From positions 1,736,001 to 1,800,000 of the forward strand of contig NZ_CP195793.1 of the NCBI RefSeq assembly GCF_051466335.1: a stretch of 64,000 nt of DNA, written 5' to 3'. This stretch comes from Planctomicrobium sp051466335 (GTDB lineage: Bacteria > Planctomycetota > Planctomycetia > Planctomycetales > Planctomycetaceae). The translations under genes and the position numbers were made by a program. Position 1 is the first letter of the stretch; each line of letters starts with the position of its first letter. A model generated the notes under the pieces. The model did no database searches, was not told the origin of the DNA, and saw only the letters and a list, made by a program, of their open reading frames with translations. Shown in pieces: positions 1-8,524 of this stretch.

Positions 1-1
1 A

Positions 2-337
2 TGGGGGATTCAAGCTGTTATCGCAGAGTCGTTCGCCGAGATTTTCTTCGGAAACTGCGTCGCACTCGGCGTTCCGCCAGTTTGTGCCTCCCGAGGCGAT
101 CTGGAAAAGCTCTCCGCTGCCATTACAGCGGACCCGACTCTCGAAATTGCGGTCGACCTCAACGCCAAGCAAGTACGCTATGGAAGTGAATCTTTTTCAG
201 TTGAGATCCCGGAGAGTGCACGAGATGCGTTTGTTACCGGGCAATGGGATTTCTTGGGGCAACTGCTTGAGAATCGTCCGAAGATTGAATCGAAAATGCA
301 GCAACTCCCGTATTTGCAAGGCTTTGGCGCTGTCTAG
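2..337 (+). CDS. leuD: 3-isopropylmalate dehydratase small subunit, C-terminal part (truncated by window edge)
   Basis: The frame is open from the first bases to the TAG at 335-337 with no start inside the window, so this is the last 111 residues of a longer gene. The start of the visible protein (WGIQAVIAESFAEIFFGN) matches the conserved LeuD/aconitase swivel-domain segment that follows the SSREHA motif, and the tail (GQWDFLGQLLENRPKIESK) fits the LeuD C-terminus. LeuD pairs with LeuC to isomerise 2- to 3-isopropylmalate in leucine synthesis in the cytoplasm. leuC is expected just upstream, outside the window. An open frame shifted by one base over the same DNA is only a shadow. Confidence 0.85.
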   Translation, partial: WGIQAVIAESFAEIFFGNCVALGVPPVCASRGDLEKLSAAITADPTLEIAVDLNAKQVRYGSESFSVEIPESARDAFVTGQWDFLGQLLENRPKIESKMQQLPYLQGFGAV

Positions 338-370
338 CGAGCACAATCCTTGGTAAAGGATTGTGCTCGC
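337..370 (+). terminator. Perfect hairpin overlapping the leuD stop codon
   Basis: A 15-bp perfect inverted repeat (337-351 with 356-370, loop GGTA) starts inside the leuD stop codon. It is not followed by a T-run, so it is either a transcript-end stabilising hairpin or a weak terminator backed up by the stronger hairpin at 435-475. Confidence 0.5.
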
Positions 371-434
371 TTCGAGGCGGTCCGCTGCCGCGGGGCAATT
401 GCTCGAGCGGGCAATTGCGTTCTGGTGAAATAAG

Positions 435-475
435 AAAATCCTCGCGGGTCAATGTGACCGGCGAGGATTTTTGTT
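435..475. terminator. Bidirectional intrinsic terminator between leuD and the pilin-like gene
   Basis: An 11-bp stem (435-445 with 461-471) plus an inner GGTC/GACC stem is flanked by A-rich DNA on the left and TTTTTGTTTT on the right. This suits termination of leuD on the plus strand and of the convergent gene at 575-907 on the minus strand. Confidence 0.75.
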
Positions 476-574
476 TTGAGCTGTGGGCGAGGCTGTTGCA
501 GCGAGAAGAAACATTAAGGATTCTAGTCGCTGCGTAACTCGTCGCCGGTAATGTCATTTTCGGAGACAGTTTCG

Positions 575-907
575 TTAGTTGTTGTAGCTGACACGGTTTG
601 CGCCTGCTTCAGGAGTTGCGCCGCGATCACAGGTGATGTCGTTTTGCCCATCACAATAGTCGGCTGCATCTTGGAAGCATGATCCCGCACTGGAGCCTTT
701 GTGGCCACAGAATCCGCTGAATACAAACGACTGATTCATGCTTCCGAAGGCGGAGCCGACATCTTCAAGTTCGTTGTTGATGCCGTTTGCGACTTCGGCC
801 AGTCCAACGATGACTCCGATTACGAGAATTGTCGAGATCAGGACAAGTTCTGCGGAGACGATGAAACCGGCTTCGTCATCTAAGAGATGGTTTAGGGTAG
901 TGGACAT
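575..907 (-). CDS. Small Flp/TadE-like pilin-type protein
   Basis: A 110-residue protein with a short charged leader ending in Asp-Asp-Glu-Ala-Gly, followed by a hydrophobic helix (GFIVSAELVLISTILVIG, residues 14-31) with a glutamate near its start. This is the layout of class III (type IVb) prepilins: cleavage after Gly14 and a membrane-embedded helix that drives assembly. The C-terminal half carries four cysteines (motifs SGFCGH, GSCF, YCDG, ITCD) that could form disulphides outside the cell. ATG at 907 is chosen because it puts a short leader before the helix; a GTG 45 bases upstream is also in frame. No Tad secretion genes are adjacent. Assignment to the Flp family is inference from architecture; planctomycete genomes commonly carry such short proteins. 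Confidence 0.65.
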   Translation of the reverse strand: MSTTLNHLLDDEAGFIVSAELVLISTILVIGVIVGLAEVANGINNELEDVGSAFGSMNQSFVFSGFCGHKGSSAGSCFQDAADYCDGQNDITCDRGATPEAGANRVSYNN

Positions 908-1400
908 CTTGTGGCTTTCTGCTGTGTAGAGATTTGAGAGTTCTGCAGCCACGTGCTTTGGTGGAAGCTGGATGTGGCGATTCTCTGTAAAGCAGCACTG
1001 ATGCCAAGAATGTTGTACAGGCTGTTAGGAGCTGTATGGACATAGATGTAAGCTGTTTATTTGTCGAGGATTAGATGAGTTTTAGAATTGAATAGAATAC
1101 GGGGTAGTGTCACTGGGCTAATAGAGGTTTTGTTGCTGTTTGGCTACGTGGGGCAGCGGTTGATACTTTCGAGGTTCTGTAACATGTGGTGTTGTCGTGT
1201 GTTGCGCCGTGTTGATTTAAGGCAGCGTGGAAGAGGGGGTTTTGGAAACCTTGGGGTGCCGGTTGAGAGGTGGGTAAAAGGGTAGGGTTAATGGGTCGAG
1301 CGGGACGGCAGTTCATTCGGGGGCGTTTAGAGGCAAAGCTCTGTGGTGAAAAACGGGGAAAGACTTTTCGAATTCAATCTTGAGGCAGAAACCGTTTGAA
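908..1400. other. Intergenic stretch with no supported gene
   Basis: About 500 bases between the pilin-like gene and the tRNA cluster. Short open frames here have no recognisable content. It should contain the divergent promoters of the pilin-like gene and of the tRNA-tuf cluster. Confidence 0.5.
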
Positions 1401-1401
1401 C

Positions 1402-1429
1402 TTGCACGAGGAGAACCCTTCGCTATACT
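1402..1429 (+). promoter_or_regulatory. Candidate promoter of the tRNA-tuf cluster
   Basis: TATACT at 1424-1429 is a 5/6 match to a sigma-70 -10 box and lies 24 bases before the first tRNA. The -35 is weak: TTGCAC at 1402 gives a 16-base spacer. Position makes it plausible; sequence support is mainly the -10 box. Confidence 0.4.
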
Positions 1430-1453
1430 TCGCCGCTTACATCCAACAAGCAA

Positions 1454-1525
1454 GCTAGTGTAGCTCAACGGCAGAGCACCGGTTTTGTAAACCGGCGGTT
1501 GTGGGTTCAAATCCCTCCACTAGCT
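1454..1525 (+). tRNA. tRNA-Thr(TGT)
   Basis: A 72-nt cloverleaf: acceptor GCTAGTG pairs with CACTAGC, the anticodon stem CCGGT/ACCGG encloses a loop with TGT, and the T arm has GGTTCAAATCC. The CCA end is not encoded. It is the first tRNA of a Thr-Tyr-Gly-Thr cluster upstream of tuf, the same order as E. coli thrU-tyrU-glyT-thrT. Confidence 0.95.
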
Positions 1526-1573
1526 CTCTGGGTGTAGATTGGCCAGCTTCGGTTGGTCGTGTGATGTGGATTT

Positions 1574-1655
1574 GGGGGTGTGCCCGAGCGGCCAATGGGG
1601 TCAGACTGTAAATCTGATGGCTCTGCCTTCGAAGGTTCGAATCCTTCCGCCCCCA
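1574..1655 (+). tRNA. tRNA-Tyr(GTA)
   Basis: An 82-nt class II tRNA with a long variable arm. Acceptor GGGGGTG pairs with CGCCCCC (one G-T pair), discriminator A, anticodon GTA, T arm GGTTCGAATCC. CCA is not encoded. Confidence 0.95.
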
Positions 1656-1760
1656 CTTTCTCAGGTGATGTGGTTGAAAAGCCATGAGGCTCACTAGCCG
1701 AATGAGTCTCGAAATATTAGATTTGGTGGTCACCCTAGGTTTGGGGTGGCAATCGCATGT

Positions 1761-1831
<71 letters not shown>

Positions 1832-1910
1832 TTTATGATCTGAGGAAACTGTTTGTTGAGGCTGGTGCAGATCTAACTCTGTGTAGCCACGCGGGCAATT
1901 TCGAGTGTTT

Positions 1911-1983
1911 GCTGCTGTGGCTCAGTCGGTAGAGTGCGTCCTTGGTAAGGACGAGGTCGTGGGTTCAAGTCCCACCAGCAGCT
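1911..1983 (+). tRNA. tRNA-Thr(GGT)
   Basis: A 73-nt cloverleaf: acceptor GCTGCTG/CAGCAGC, anticodon stem CGTCC/GGACG around GGT, T arm GGTTCAAGTCC. It lies 122 bases before tuf and probably shares its transcript, as thrT-tufB does in E. coli. Confidence 0.95.
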
Positions 1984-2105
1984 TACCGGCCAGACCGGTT
2001 TTGTCGTAGGGATCAGCGGGTGTACCGCGACCCTGAATTAAAGTGCGGGGTCTATGGCCGCACATGATATGAAGTGAAGTCACTGGGAGTTTTGGAGCGC
2101 TAGTC

Positions 2106-3302
<1,197 letters not shown>

Positions 3303-3317
3303 TAAATGATCATTTAG

Positions 3318-3397
3318 CTTCGCGTCGCAATGTGGCGCGAAGTTTAATGTAATACCGATTCTGGCATGCCCGGCATTTCGCATCGACGTGATGCCGG
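3318..3397 (+). other. Two weak hairpins between tuf and rpmG
   Basis: Two 7-bp inverted repeats, 3318-3324/3336-3342 and 3370-3376/3391-3397. The first is followed only by TTTA. They could be mild attenuators or processing sites that separate abundant tuf mRNA from the downstream genes. Confidence 0.3.
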
Positions 3398-3423
3398 TCT
3401 TGCTGTTTTACAAGGGACGAGGA

Positions 3424-3579
3424 ATGGCTCGCGAATACGTCTGGCTCGAATGCACAGAGAGCGGCTCACGTAACTACCGTGTTGAAAAGGAAATGCGCGG
3501 GACGGAGCGACTCGAATTGAAAAAATATTGTCCGAAGTTGCGTAAGCACACGGTTCATAAAGAGTCCCGCAAGAAGTAG
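3424..3579 (+). CDS. rpmG: 50S ribosomal protein L33
   Basis: A 51-residue basic protein starting MAREYVWLECTE and ending in KLRKHTVHKESRKK, the L33 pattern. L33 is a small protein near the ribosomal E site. Start ATG 3424 follows a purine-rich AGGGACGAGGA; an upstream in-frame ATG at 3388 would add 12 unrelated residues. Only two of the four zinc-ribbon cysteines are clear (ECT and YCP), so this looks like the zinc-free (C-minus) form. The tuf-rpmG-tRNA-Trp-secE order is common in bacteria. Confidence 0.95.
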   Translation: MAREYVWLECTESGSRNYRVEKEMRGTERLELKKYCPKLRKHTVHKESRKK

Positions 3580-3638
3580 TTTCAGGTCGGCATTCCCTGA
3601 AGTTCGCTTCATGGCTTGCAGATTGTGAATGGACAAAT

Positions 3639-3713
<75 letters not shown>

Positions 3714-3872
3714 ATTTTGTGTCGCGGTAACTCTGAGTGACGTAGGGTTTAAATCCGTTGAGGCTGGCTCGAAATCGAGACGTAGCAATCGAATTCAAGA
3801 GGGTGGTCAAGGTAGTCTCAGGAAATCGCCCACAAGGCAGTGGGAAACTTTTGATATCAGAGGACGGCCTGG

Positions 3873-4361
3873 ATGGCGAAGGCAAAAGCAGAAGCATCGT
3901 TAGTAGGTGAGCTCTTTCAGGGTCGACTGTTCAAGCCAACTCAGGGGCGAATTGTAAGACAGATCACCGCACTTGCTGTTGCCGGCTTCTTCGTGGCAAT
4001 TGCGTGGCGGATGCACGTCACGATTCTGTCAGACATTCAGGATGTGTTTCGACTTGGGGTACCCGGAACAGCATTGGGCTTTGATATTCCGGGGTGGATT
4101 GTTCGGAACGGGCTTCCTGGTGTGATTGCAGCTGCCGGATGCTGGTTTGCGTTTCGCTTGGTCAATTGGCCAGAATTTGCGAATTTTCTCATCTCCGTGG
4201 AAGCGGAGATGGATAAAGTGACTTGGGCCACGTGGGAGTATTTGTACCGAGCAACGATTGTTGTTCTGGTTGTGATGCTTTTCTTGGGCGGCTATTTGTT
4301 TCTGTGTGACATTCTCTGGCAGCAATTGTTCGCGTTTGTTGGATTCCTGGACTTGCAGTAA
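3873..4361 (+). CDS. secE: Preprotein translocase subunit SecE
   Basis: 162 residues with three predicted membrane helices (about 30-50, 82-100, 125-148), like the three-helix SecE of E. coli rather than the one-helix short form. The conserved core is the amphipathic helix and following helix near residues 108-150 (FLISVEAEMDKVTWATWEY). SecE clamps SecY in the plasma-membrane protein channel. The start is supported by AGAGGACGG upstream of ATG 3873. It is followed by nusG, the standard pairing. Confidence 0.95.
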   Translation: MAKAKAEASLVGELFQGRLFKPTQGRIVRQITALAVAGFFVAIAWRMHVTILSDIQDVFRLGVPGTALGFDIPGWIVRNGLPGVIAAAGCWFAFRLVNWPEFANFLISVEAEMDKVTWATWEYLYRATIVVLVVMLFLGGYLFLCDILWQQLFAFVGFLDLQ

Positions 4362-4479
4362 CAATCGTTACCTCGTGGTTCGGTAAAAATTGTTGTCAAT
4401 TGAACTTCCGGCGCATTCGGTCGACAAAATCGAGCGATTGTTGCCGGCTCGCTTGAAAAATATCGAGCGATCAACAAAG

Positions 4480-5154
4480 ATGCGTGGCTCGCCCATGGAC
4501 AATGGAAAAAAAACCTCTGGATCAAAGTCGACACCGGCTTCCGGTCGTGTGATGAGTTCGGTGAACTTGCACGGCGTTGAGAATACAAACATGCAATGGT
4601 TTGTACTCAAGGTTCAGAGCAATCGCGAGCGTTCTATTCGAGAGTCGATTTTGCGTCGAATTCGAATGGAAGGGATGGAAGAATCGTTTGGTCAGATCTT
4701 CATCCCGACTGAGAAGGTTGTTGAGACAAAAGGTGGCGGAAGACGCGTTCGAGAGCAAAAGACGCTTCCAGGCTACATGATGATTCAGATGGAGTTTAAC
4801 GACGAGACTTGGCATCTCGTTCGTTCAACGAGCGGTGTTGGCGATTTTACCGGCGCAGCGGGAAAGCCCACTGCAATGGAAGAGGTTGAAGTTCGACGCT
4901 GGCTTGGGTTGGACGTCGTTACTGAGGTGAAGGGCGCTGATGTTGCTGCCCCGGTCGAGAAGTCAAATCGACCTGTCGTGAAGTTTGATGTCGGGGTTGG
5001 AGATCACGTCAAAGTTAAAGAAGGTGCATTCGAGAGCTTCGAAGGTACCGTCGACTCGATGGATGAGACTACCGGTAAGGTTAAGATCATCGTCGAGATC
5101 TTTGGGCGTCCGACAGAAGTCGAACTGGAACACTGGCAGGTTGAGAAGATGTAA
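4480..5154 (+). CDS. nusG: Transcription termination/antitermination protein NusG
   Basis: The NGN domain begins at MQWFVLKVQSNRERSIR (coded from 4591), with PGYMMIQM and the GVGDFTGAAGKP loop, and the KOW domain follows (VGDHVKVKEGAFESFEGTV). NusG binds RNA polymerase, reduces pausing and links to Rho or the ribosome. The exact start is uncertain: TTG 4390, ATG 4480, ATG 4495, ATG 4552 and ATG 4591 are all in frame and none has a clear ribosome-binding site. ATG 4480 gives 224 residues with a low-complexity, charged N-terminal extension before the NGN domain. A spacer of about 25 residues separates NGN and KOW. Confidence 0.9.
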   Translation: MRGSPMDNGKKTSGSKSTPASGRVMSSVNLHGVENTNMQWFVLKVQSNRERSIRESILRRIRMEGMEESFGQIFIPTEKVVETKGGGRRVREQKTLPGYMMIQMEFNDETWHLVRSTSGVGDFTGAAGKPTAMEEVEVRRWLGLDVVTEVKGADVAAPVEKSNRPVVKFDVGVGDHVKVKEGAFESFEGTVDSMDETTGKVKIIVEIFGRPTEVELEHWQVEKM

Positions 5155-5358
5155 ATGGTGGTCGTGCTGAAAAGTGCATCATCAGTATTGGCGAGATCGC
5201 CAGTGTCGTGGAAACAATTGGCTCTAAGTTTAAGGCGTAATCGGTAAGCATTCACGGAGTTGTAAAGGAGAGATCTTTCGATCTCGACAAGGCGAGCTCG
5301 TCGCACGCAGTTCATTTACTTTCGCTTCTGTTGATGGTCTTGGCGATTTGAATTTGCA

Positions 5359-5790
5359 ATGGGCAAGAAAAAAGTAGTCAATGCGGTTATTAAAGTTCAG
5401 ATCACTGGTGGCCAGGCGACGCCGGCGCCTCCAGTCGGTACAGCTTTGGGACCCCAAGGTGTGAACATTGGACAGTTCGTCCAACAGTTCAACGAACGTA
5501 CTCGCGATATGATGGGGACAACAATCCCTGTTATCATCACGGTCTACAATGACCGTTCGTTCGAGTTTGTGCTGAAGACTCCTCCTGCCGCGGTGTTGCT
5601 GAAGCAAGCTGCCCAGGTTGCTAAGGGAGCATCTAACCCACGCACTACAAAGGTTGGCGTTGTTACCCAGGCTCAAGTTCGTGATATTGCGACCAAGAAG
5701 TTCGCAGATATGAACTCGTCCAGCGTTGAGCAGGCAATGAAAGTTATTGCTGGTACCGCTCGTAGCATGGGAATTTCAATCGTTGACTAA
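5359..5790 (+). CDS. rplK: 50S ribosomal protein L11
   Basis: 143 residues. The N-terminal domain contains the PAPPVGTALGPQGVNI motif (thiostrepton and release-factor site region) and the C-terminal RNA-binding domain ends in VIAGTARSMGISIVD. L11 forms the GTPase-associated centre with 23S rRNA and L10/L12. First gene of the rplKAJL group. Confidence 0.99.
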   Translation: MGKKKVVNAVIKVQITGGQATPAPPVGTALGPQGVNIGQFVQQFNERTRDMMGTTIPVIITVYNDRSFEFVLKTPPAAVLLKQAAQVAKGASNPRTTKVGVVTQAQVRDIATKKFADMNSSSVEQAMKVIAGTARSMGISIVD

Positions 5791-5860
5791 CCAGCCTCGG
5801 AAGTGTTCGAGTCAGTTGGTGATCTCATAGTGTTGTGCCGGTTAGTTGAAAGAGCGATTC

Positions 5861-6565
5861 ATGAAAGTTTCAAAGCGTCAAAAGGCCCTAAGCGAAGCTG
5901 CCAGCAAGTTGGGTGTATTGCCAGTGGCAAGCGCCGTCGCCGCCCTCAAGGGTTTGGAAGAGAAGCTTCCTAAAGGTATTAAGCCATGCAAGTTCGACCA
6001 GTCGGTAGCAATTGCTGTTCGACTTGGTGTTGATCCAAAGCATGCTGATCAGATCGTCCGTGGCAGCATTGTTCTCCCGCACGGTATCGGAAAGGTCCAG
6101 CGAGTCGTTGTGTTCTGTAAAGATCAGAACGTTGCTAAAGCGACTGAAGCCGGTGCTGACTTCGCGGGTGGAAAAGAGCTGGCTGACAAGATTAAAGATG
6201 GCTGGATGGACTTCGACGTAGCGATCGCAACACCTGATATGATGGGTGTGGTTGGTCCTCTCGGTAAGGTCCTCGGTCCACGTGGTTTGATGCCGTCTCC
6301 GAAGGCTGGAACCGTGACTCAGGATGTGGCTACAGCTGTCAAAGAGTATAAGGCTGGTAAAGTTGAGTTCCGTGTTGATGACGGCGGCAACGTTCACTGC
6401 GTTGTTGGTAAGATGTCATTCAGCGAGCAGAGCTTGACAGAGAACATTCAAGCCTTGCTTGCGTTGATTGTTCAATTGAAGCCACAGGCTGCTCGCGGAC
6501 AGTACGTGCGTTCGATCACTGTGACTGCAACACAGATGCCTGGTATTCAGGTTTCTGCAGCTTAG
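5861..6565 (+). CDS. rplA: 50S ribosomal protein L1
   Basis: 234 residues, normal length. Features include the N-terminal KVSKRQKAL basic segment and the conserved GPLGKVLGPRGLMPSPKAGT block of the two-domain L1 fold. L1 forms the mobile stalk that releases tRNA from the E site and in many bacteria represses its own mRNA. ATG 5861 is preferred; an in-frame TTG at 5846 is the only longer option. It lies 70 bases after rplK. Confidence 0.98.
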   Translation: MKVSKRQKALSEAASKLGVLPVASAVAALKGLEEKLPKGIKPCKFDQSVAIAVRLGVDPKHADQIVRGSIVLPHGIGKVQRVVVFCKDQNVAKATEAGADFAGGKELADKIKDGWMDFDVAIATPDMMGVVGPLGKVLGPRGLMPSPKAGTVTQDVATAVKEYKAGKVEFRVDDGGNVHCVVGKMSFSEQSLTENIQALLALIVQLKPQAARGQYVRSITVTATQMPGIQVSAA

Positions 6566-6691
6566 TGCTCCGTTGACCATCCAAGAGGTGGTTGTATACG
6601 ACACGTTTTGCATCAAACACGAGACGGCAAACTTTCAAAAGATTTGTGGACGCAGATTGCTGCGACGTAAATTTAGATTGAATACGAAATC

Positions 6692-7225
6692 ATGAGTAAG
6701 CCTATTAAAGAAATGATCATCCGGGATATCCGTGCCGGACTCGGTGATCGCAAGGATCTGTTGATCCTTGATGTTTCGCAGATGACTGCGTTTTCTCAGA
6801 ATCAATTGCGACTGGATATGGCCAAGAAGGGCTACACCTTTCTTGGTGTCAAGAATTCCCTCGCTCGTTTGGCATTGAAAGAATCCGGATTTCATTCTCT
6901 TGATGGAATTCTGGAAGGCCCGACCACACTGGTTTGGGGCGGTGAAGACATTGTTGGCCTGTCGCGGGAAATTTCCGCTTGGGCAAGTAAAGTTGACAAG
7001 GCGTCCATCAAGGGCGGAGTGGTAGACGGGGAGGGCGTTGGCCCTGATGCCGTCGAAACGATTTCCAAGGGTCCAAGCCGTTTGGAATTGATTGGTCAAA
7101 TTGCTGGGTTGGTGCTCAGCCCAGGAGCTCGACTGGCGGGAGCATTGCTCGGGCCAGGAGGGAAGGTTGCTGGTGCGATTACGACCTTGTCAGAGAAGTC
7201 AGAAGAAGGCGGCGACGCGGCGTAG
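6692..7225 (+). CDS. rplJ: 50S ribosomal protein L10
   Basis: 177 residues. The N-terminal rRNA-binding domain is clear (KGYTFLGVKNSLARLALKES resembles the L10 VVKNTLARRA segment), and the C-terminal helix that binds L12 dimers is Ala/Gly-rich. L10 is the base of the ribosomal stalk. The 126-base leader after rplA is where L10-L12 autoregulation acts in E. coli; I could not confirm the conserved RNA fold by eye. Confidence 0.97.
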   Translation: MSKPIKEMIIRDIRAGLGDRKDLLILDVSQMTAFSQNQLRLDMAKKGYTFLGVKNSLARLALKESGFHSLDGILEGPTTLVWGGEDIVGLSREISAWASKVDKASIKGGVVDGEGVGPDAVETISKGPSRLELIGQIAGLVLSPGARLAGALLGPGGKVAGAITTLSEKSEEGGDAA

Positions 7226-7393
7226 CGTCCCGGTTCGGCCGAGTGAAGCGGCCGAGAATTACAGCCCGCAGTGAGGACACCACGGTTCACTGCGAGTCGA
7301 CTCAGCTTGGATTGGAATCTCTGATCGAGCTGGGAGTTCACTCAACCGAGCCGGTCGGTAATCGCCGGTGTATTAGTTTTGGAGAAATTGGAA

Positions 7394-7801
7394 ATGTCAG
7401 AAGTAGCCGAAAAGTCGTTCGACGCCAGCACAATTGAAATCGGCGATAAGCTCGTCGGCCTGACGTTGTTGCAGGCTAAGGCTTTGGCCGATTACCTCAA
7501 GGAAGTTCACGGCATCGAGCCTGCAGGCGGCGGAATGGTTGTTGCTGCTCCAGCTGCTGGTGGCGGTGCTGCTCCAGTTGCTGAAGAGAAGACCGAATTT
7601 GACGTCGTCTTGACCAAGTTCGGTGATAACAAGATCAACGTGATTAAAGCTGTTCGCAGCATCACTGGTCTCGGTCTCAAGGAAGCTAAAGACCTCGTCG
7701 AAGGCGCTCCAAAGTCTCTGAAGGCTGGAGTTTCCAAGGAAGACGCAGAGAAGATCAAGAAGGAAGTGGAAGAAGCTGGCGGAACTGTCGAGCTCAAGTA
7801 G
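7394..7801 (+). CDS. rplL: 50S ribosomal protein L7/L12
   Basis: 135 residues. N-terminal dimerisation helices, an Ala/Gly hinge (AAPAAGGGAAPVAEE, about residues 54-68), and the C-terminal factor-binding domain with KINVIKAVRSITGLGLKEAKDLVE. L12 recruits and activates translational GTPases. ATG 7394 follows GGAG at 7381; an in-frame TTG at 7379 overlaps that ribosome-binding site and is rejected. Confidence 0.98.
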   Translation: MSEVAEKSFDASTIEIGDKLVGLTLLQAKALADYLKEVHGIEPAGGGMVVAAPAAGGGAAPVAEEKTEFDVVLTKFGDNKINVIKAVRSITGLGLKEAKDLVEGAPKSLKAGVSKEDAEKIKKEVEEAGGTVELK

Positions 7802-8524
7802 TTTGACGACCGTCTTGCGAGTTTCGAGTGGGCTCTCATGGAAGCCTCGAGCTTCGGTGAGTTTTCGAAACTTCCTAGATTATCGATGTTGATAAAGTCA
7901 TCGGGGCGTTGGGACCAAATTCTGGTTGCTTCGCCCCGGTCTTTTGTCATTATGTAGCATCGCCTGTGCCGAGTGGTTGCAATCTTTGCAAAGACTGCAT
8001 ATCCTGCGATATTGTAGTTCTGCAGCTATTACACCGAGAAAGTGATTTTTTGGACGTTCGGCAAGTCAAGAATCCGGTCGACCGGCAGTGCCTTGGTCAG
8101 GGGTCGCTGTTCCGGGATTTGACGGTTCAGTCCTTTTATAGTAGATGGCGGCGCGCAGAGTATTTACGCTCAGTGGCGCCGTCTTCGTCAGTTTCCGGAG
8201 GGGGGTCCGGGTTGATGGTTGGTTTTCAGGTGCCATCAATCATTGTTCCCGCGAAGGGCATGGTTCTTATTAGGGATTTCTCTTTCCGCTATGTCAGCGG
8301 GTGGCAGTTGAATCCATGCTTCGGCCATTGCGTTCAGCAAGTGCAGGCCATTGATCACAATCCTTCGGCGTTCTCGGTGCCGATTCTATCAGGTCGAGCT
8401 ACGCGTCTTCGGCGACGTCGATTGCTATGGCCGGGCCTGGTTTCGTGATTTTCTGGCGAAGTCCCTGCGTTTTAAGTGTTCAACCTGAAGTCGTTCTCCT
8501 CGCGCGAAATAAAAAGATCCTCGC
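7802..8524 (+). other. Long rplL-rpoB intergenic leader
   Basis: 723 bases without a supported gene, long for this junction. It contains an attenuator-like hairpin (7902-7946). An open frame covering 7909-8448 encodes a Cys/Ser/Arg-rich sequence with no family resemblance and is probably chance. The length suggests a second promoter or processing site that sets rpoBC expression apart from the ribosomal genes. Confidence 0.5.
7902..7946 (+). terminator. Attenuator-like hairpin between rplL and rpoB
   Basis: Outer stem CGGGGCG/CGCCCCG (7902-7908 with 7932-7938), an inner ACCA/TGGT pairing, then GTCTTTTGT. In E. coli a partial terminator at the same junction lets only a fraction of transcripts reach rpoBC. 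The same role is inferred here from position and shape. Confidence 0.6.

Noticed and set aside
7909..8448. A 179-codon plus-strand frame between rplL and rpoB
   Set aside because: It overlaps the attenuator hairpin, has no ribosome-binding site, and its Cys/Ser-rich product has no recognisable pattern.
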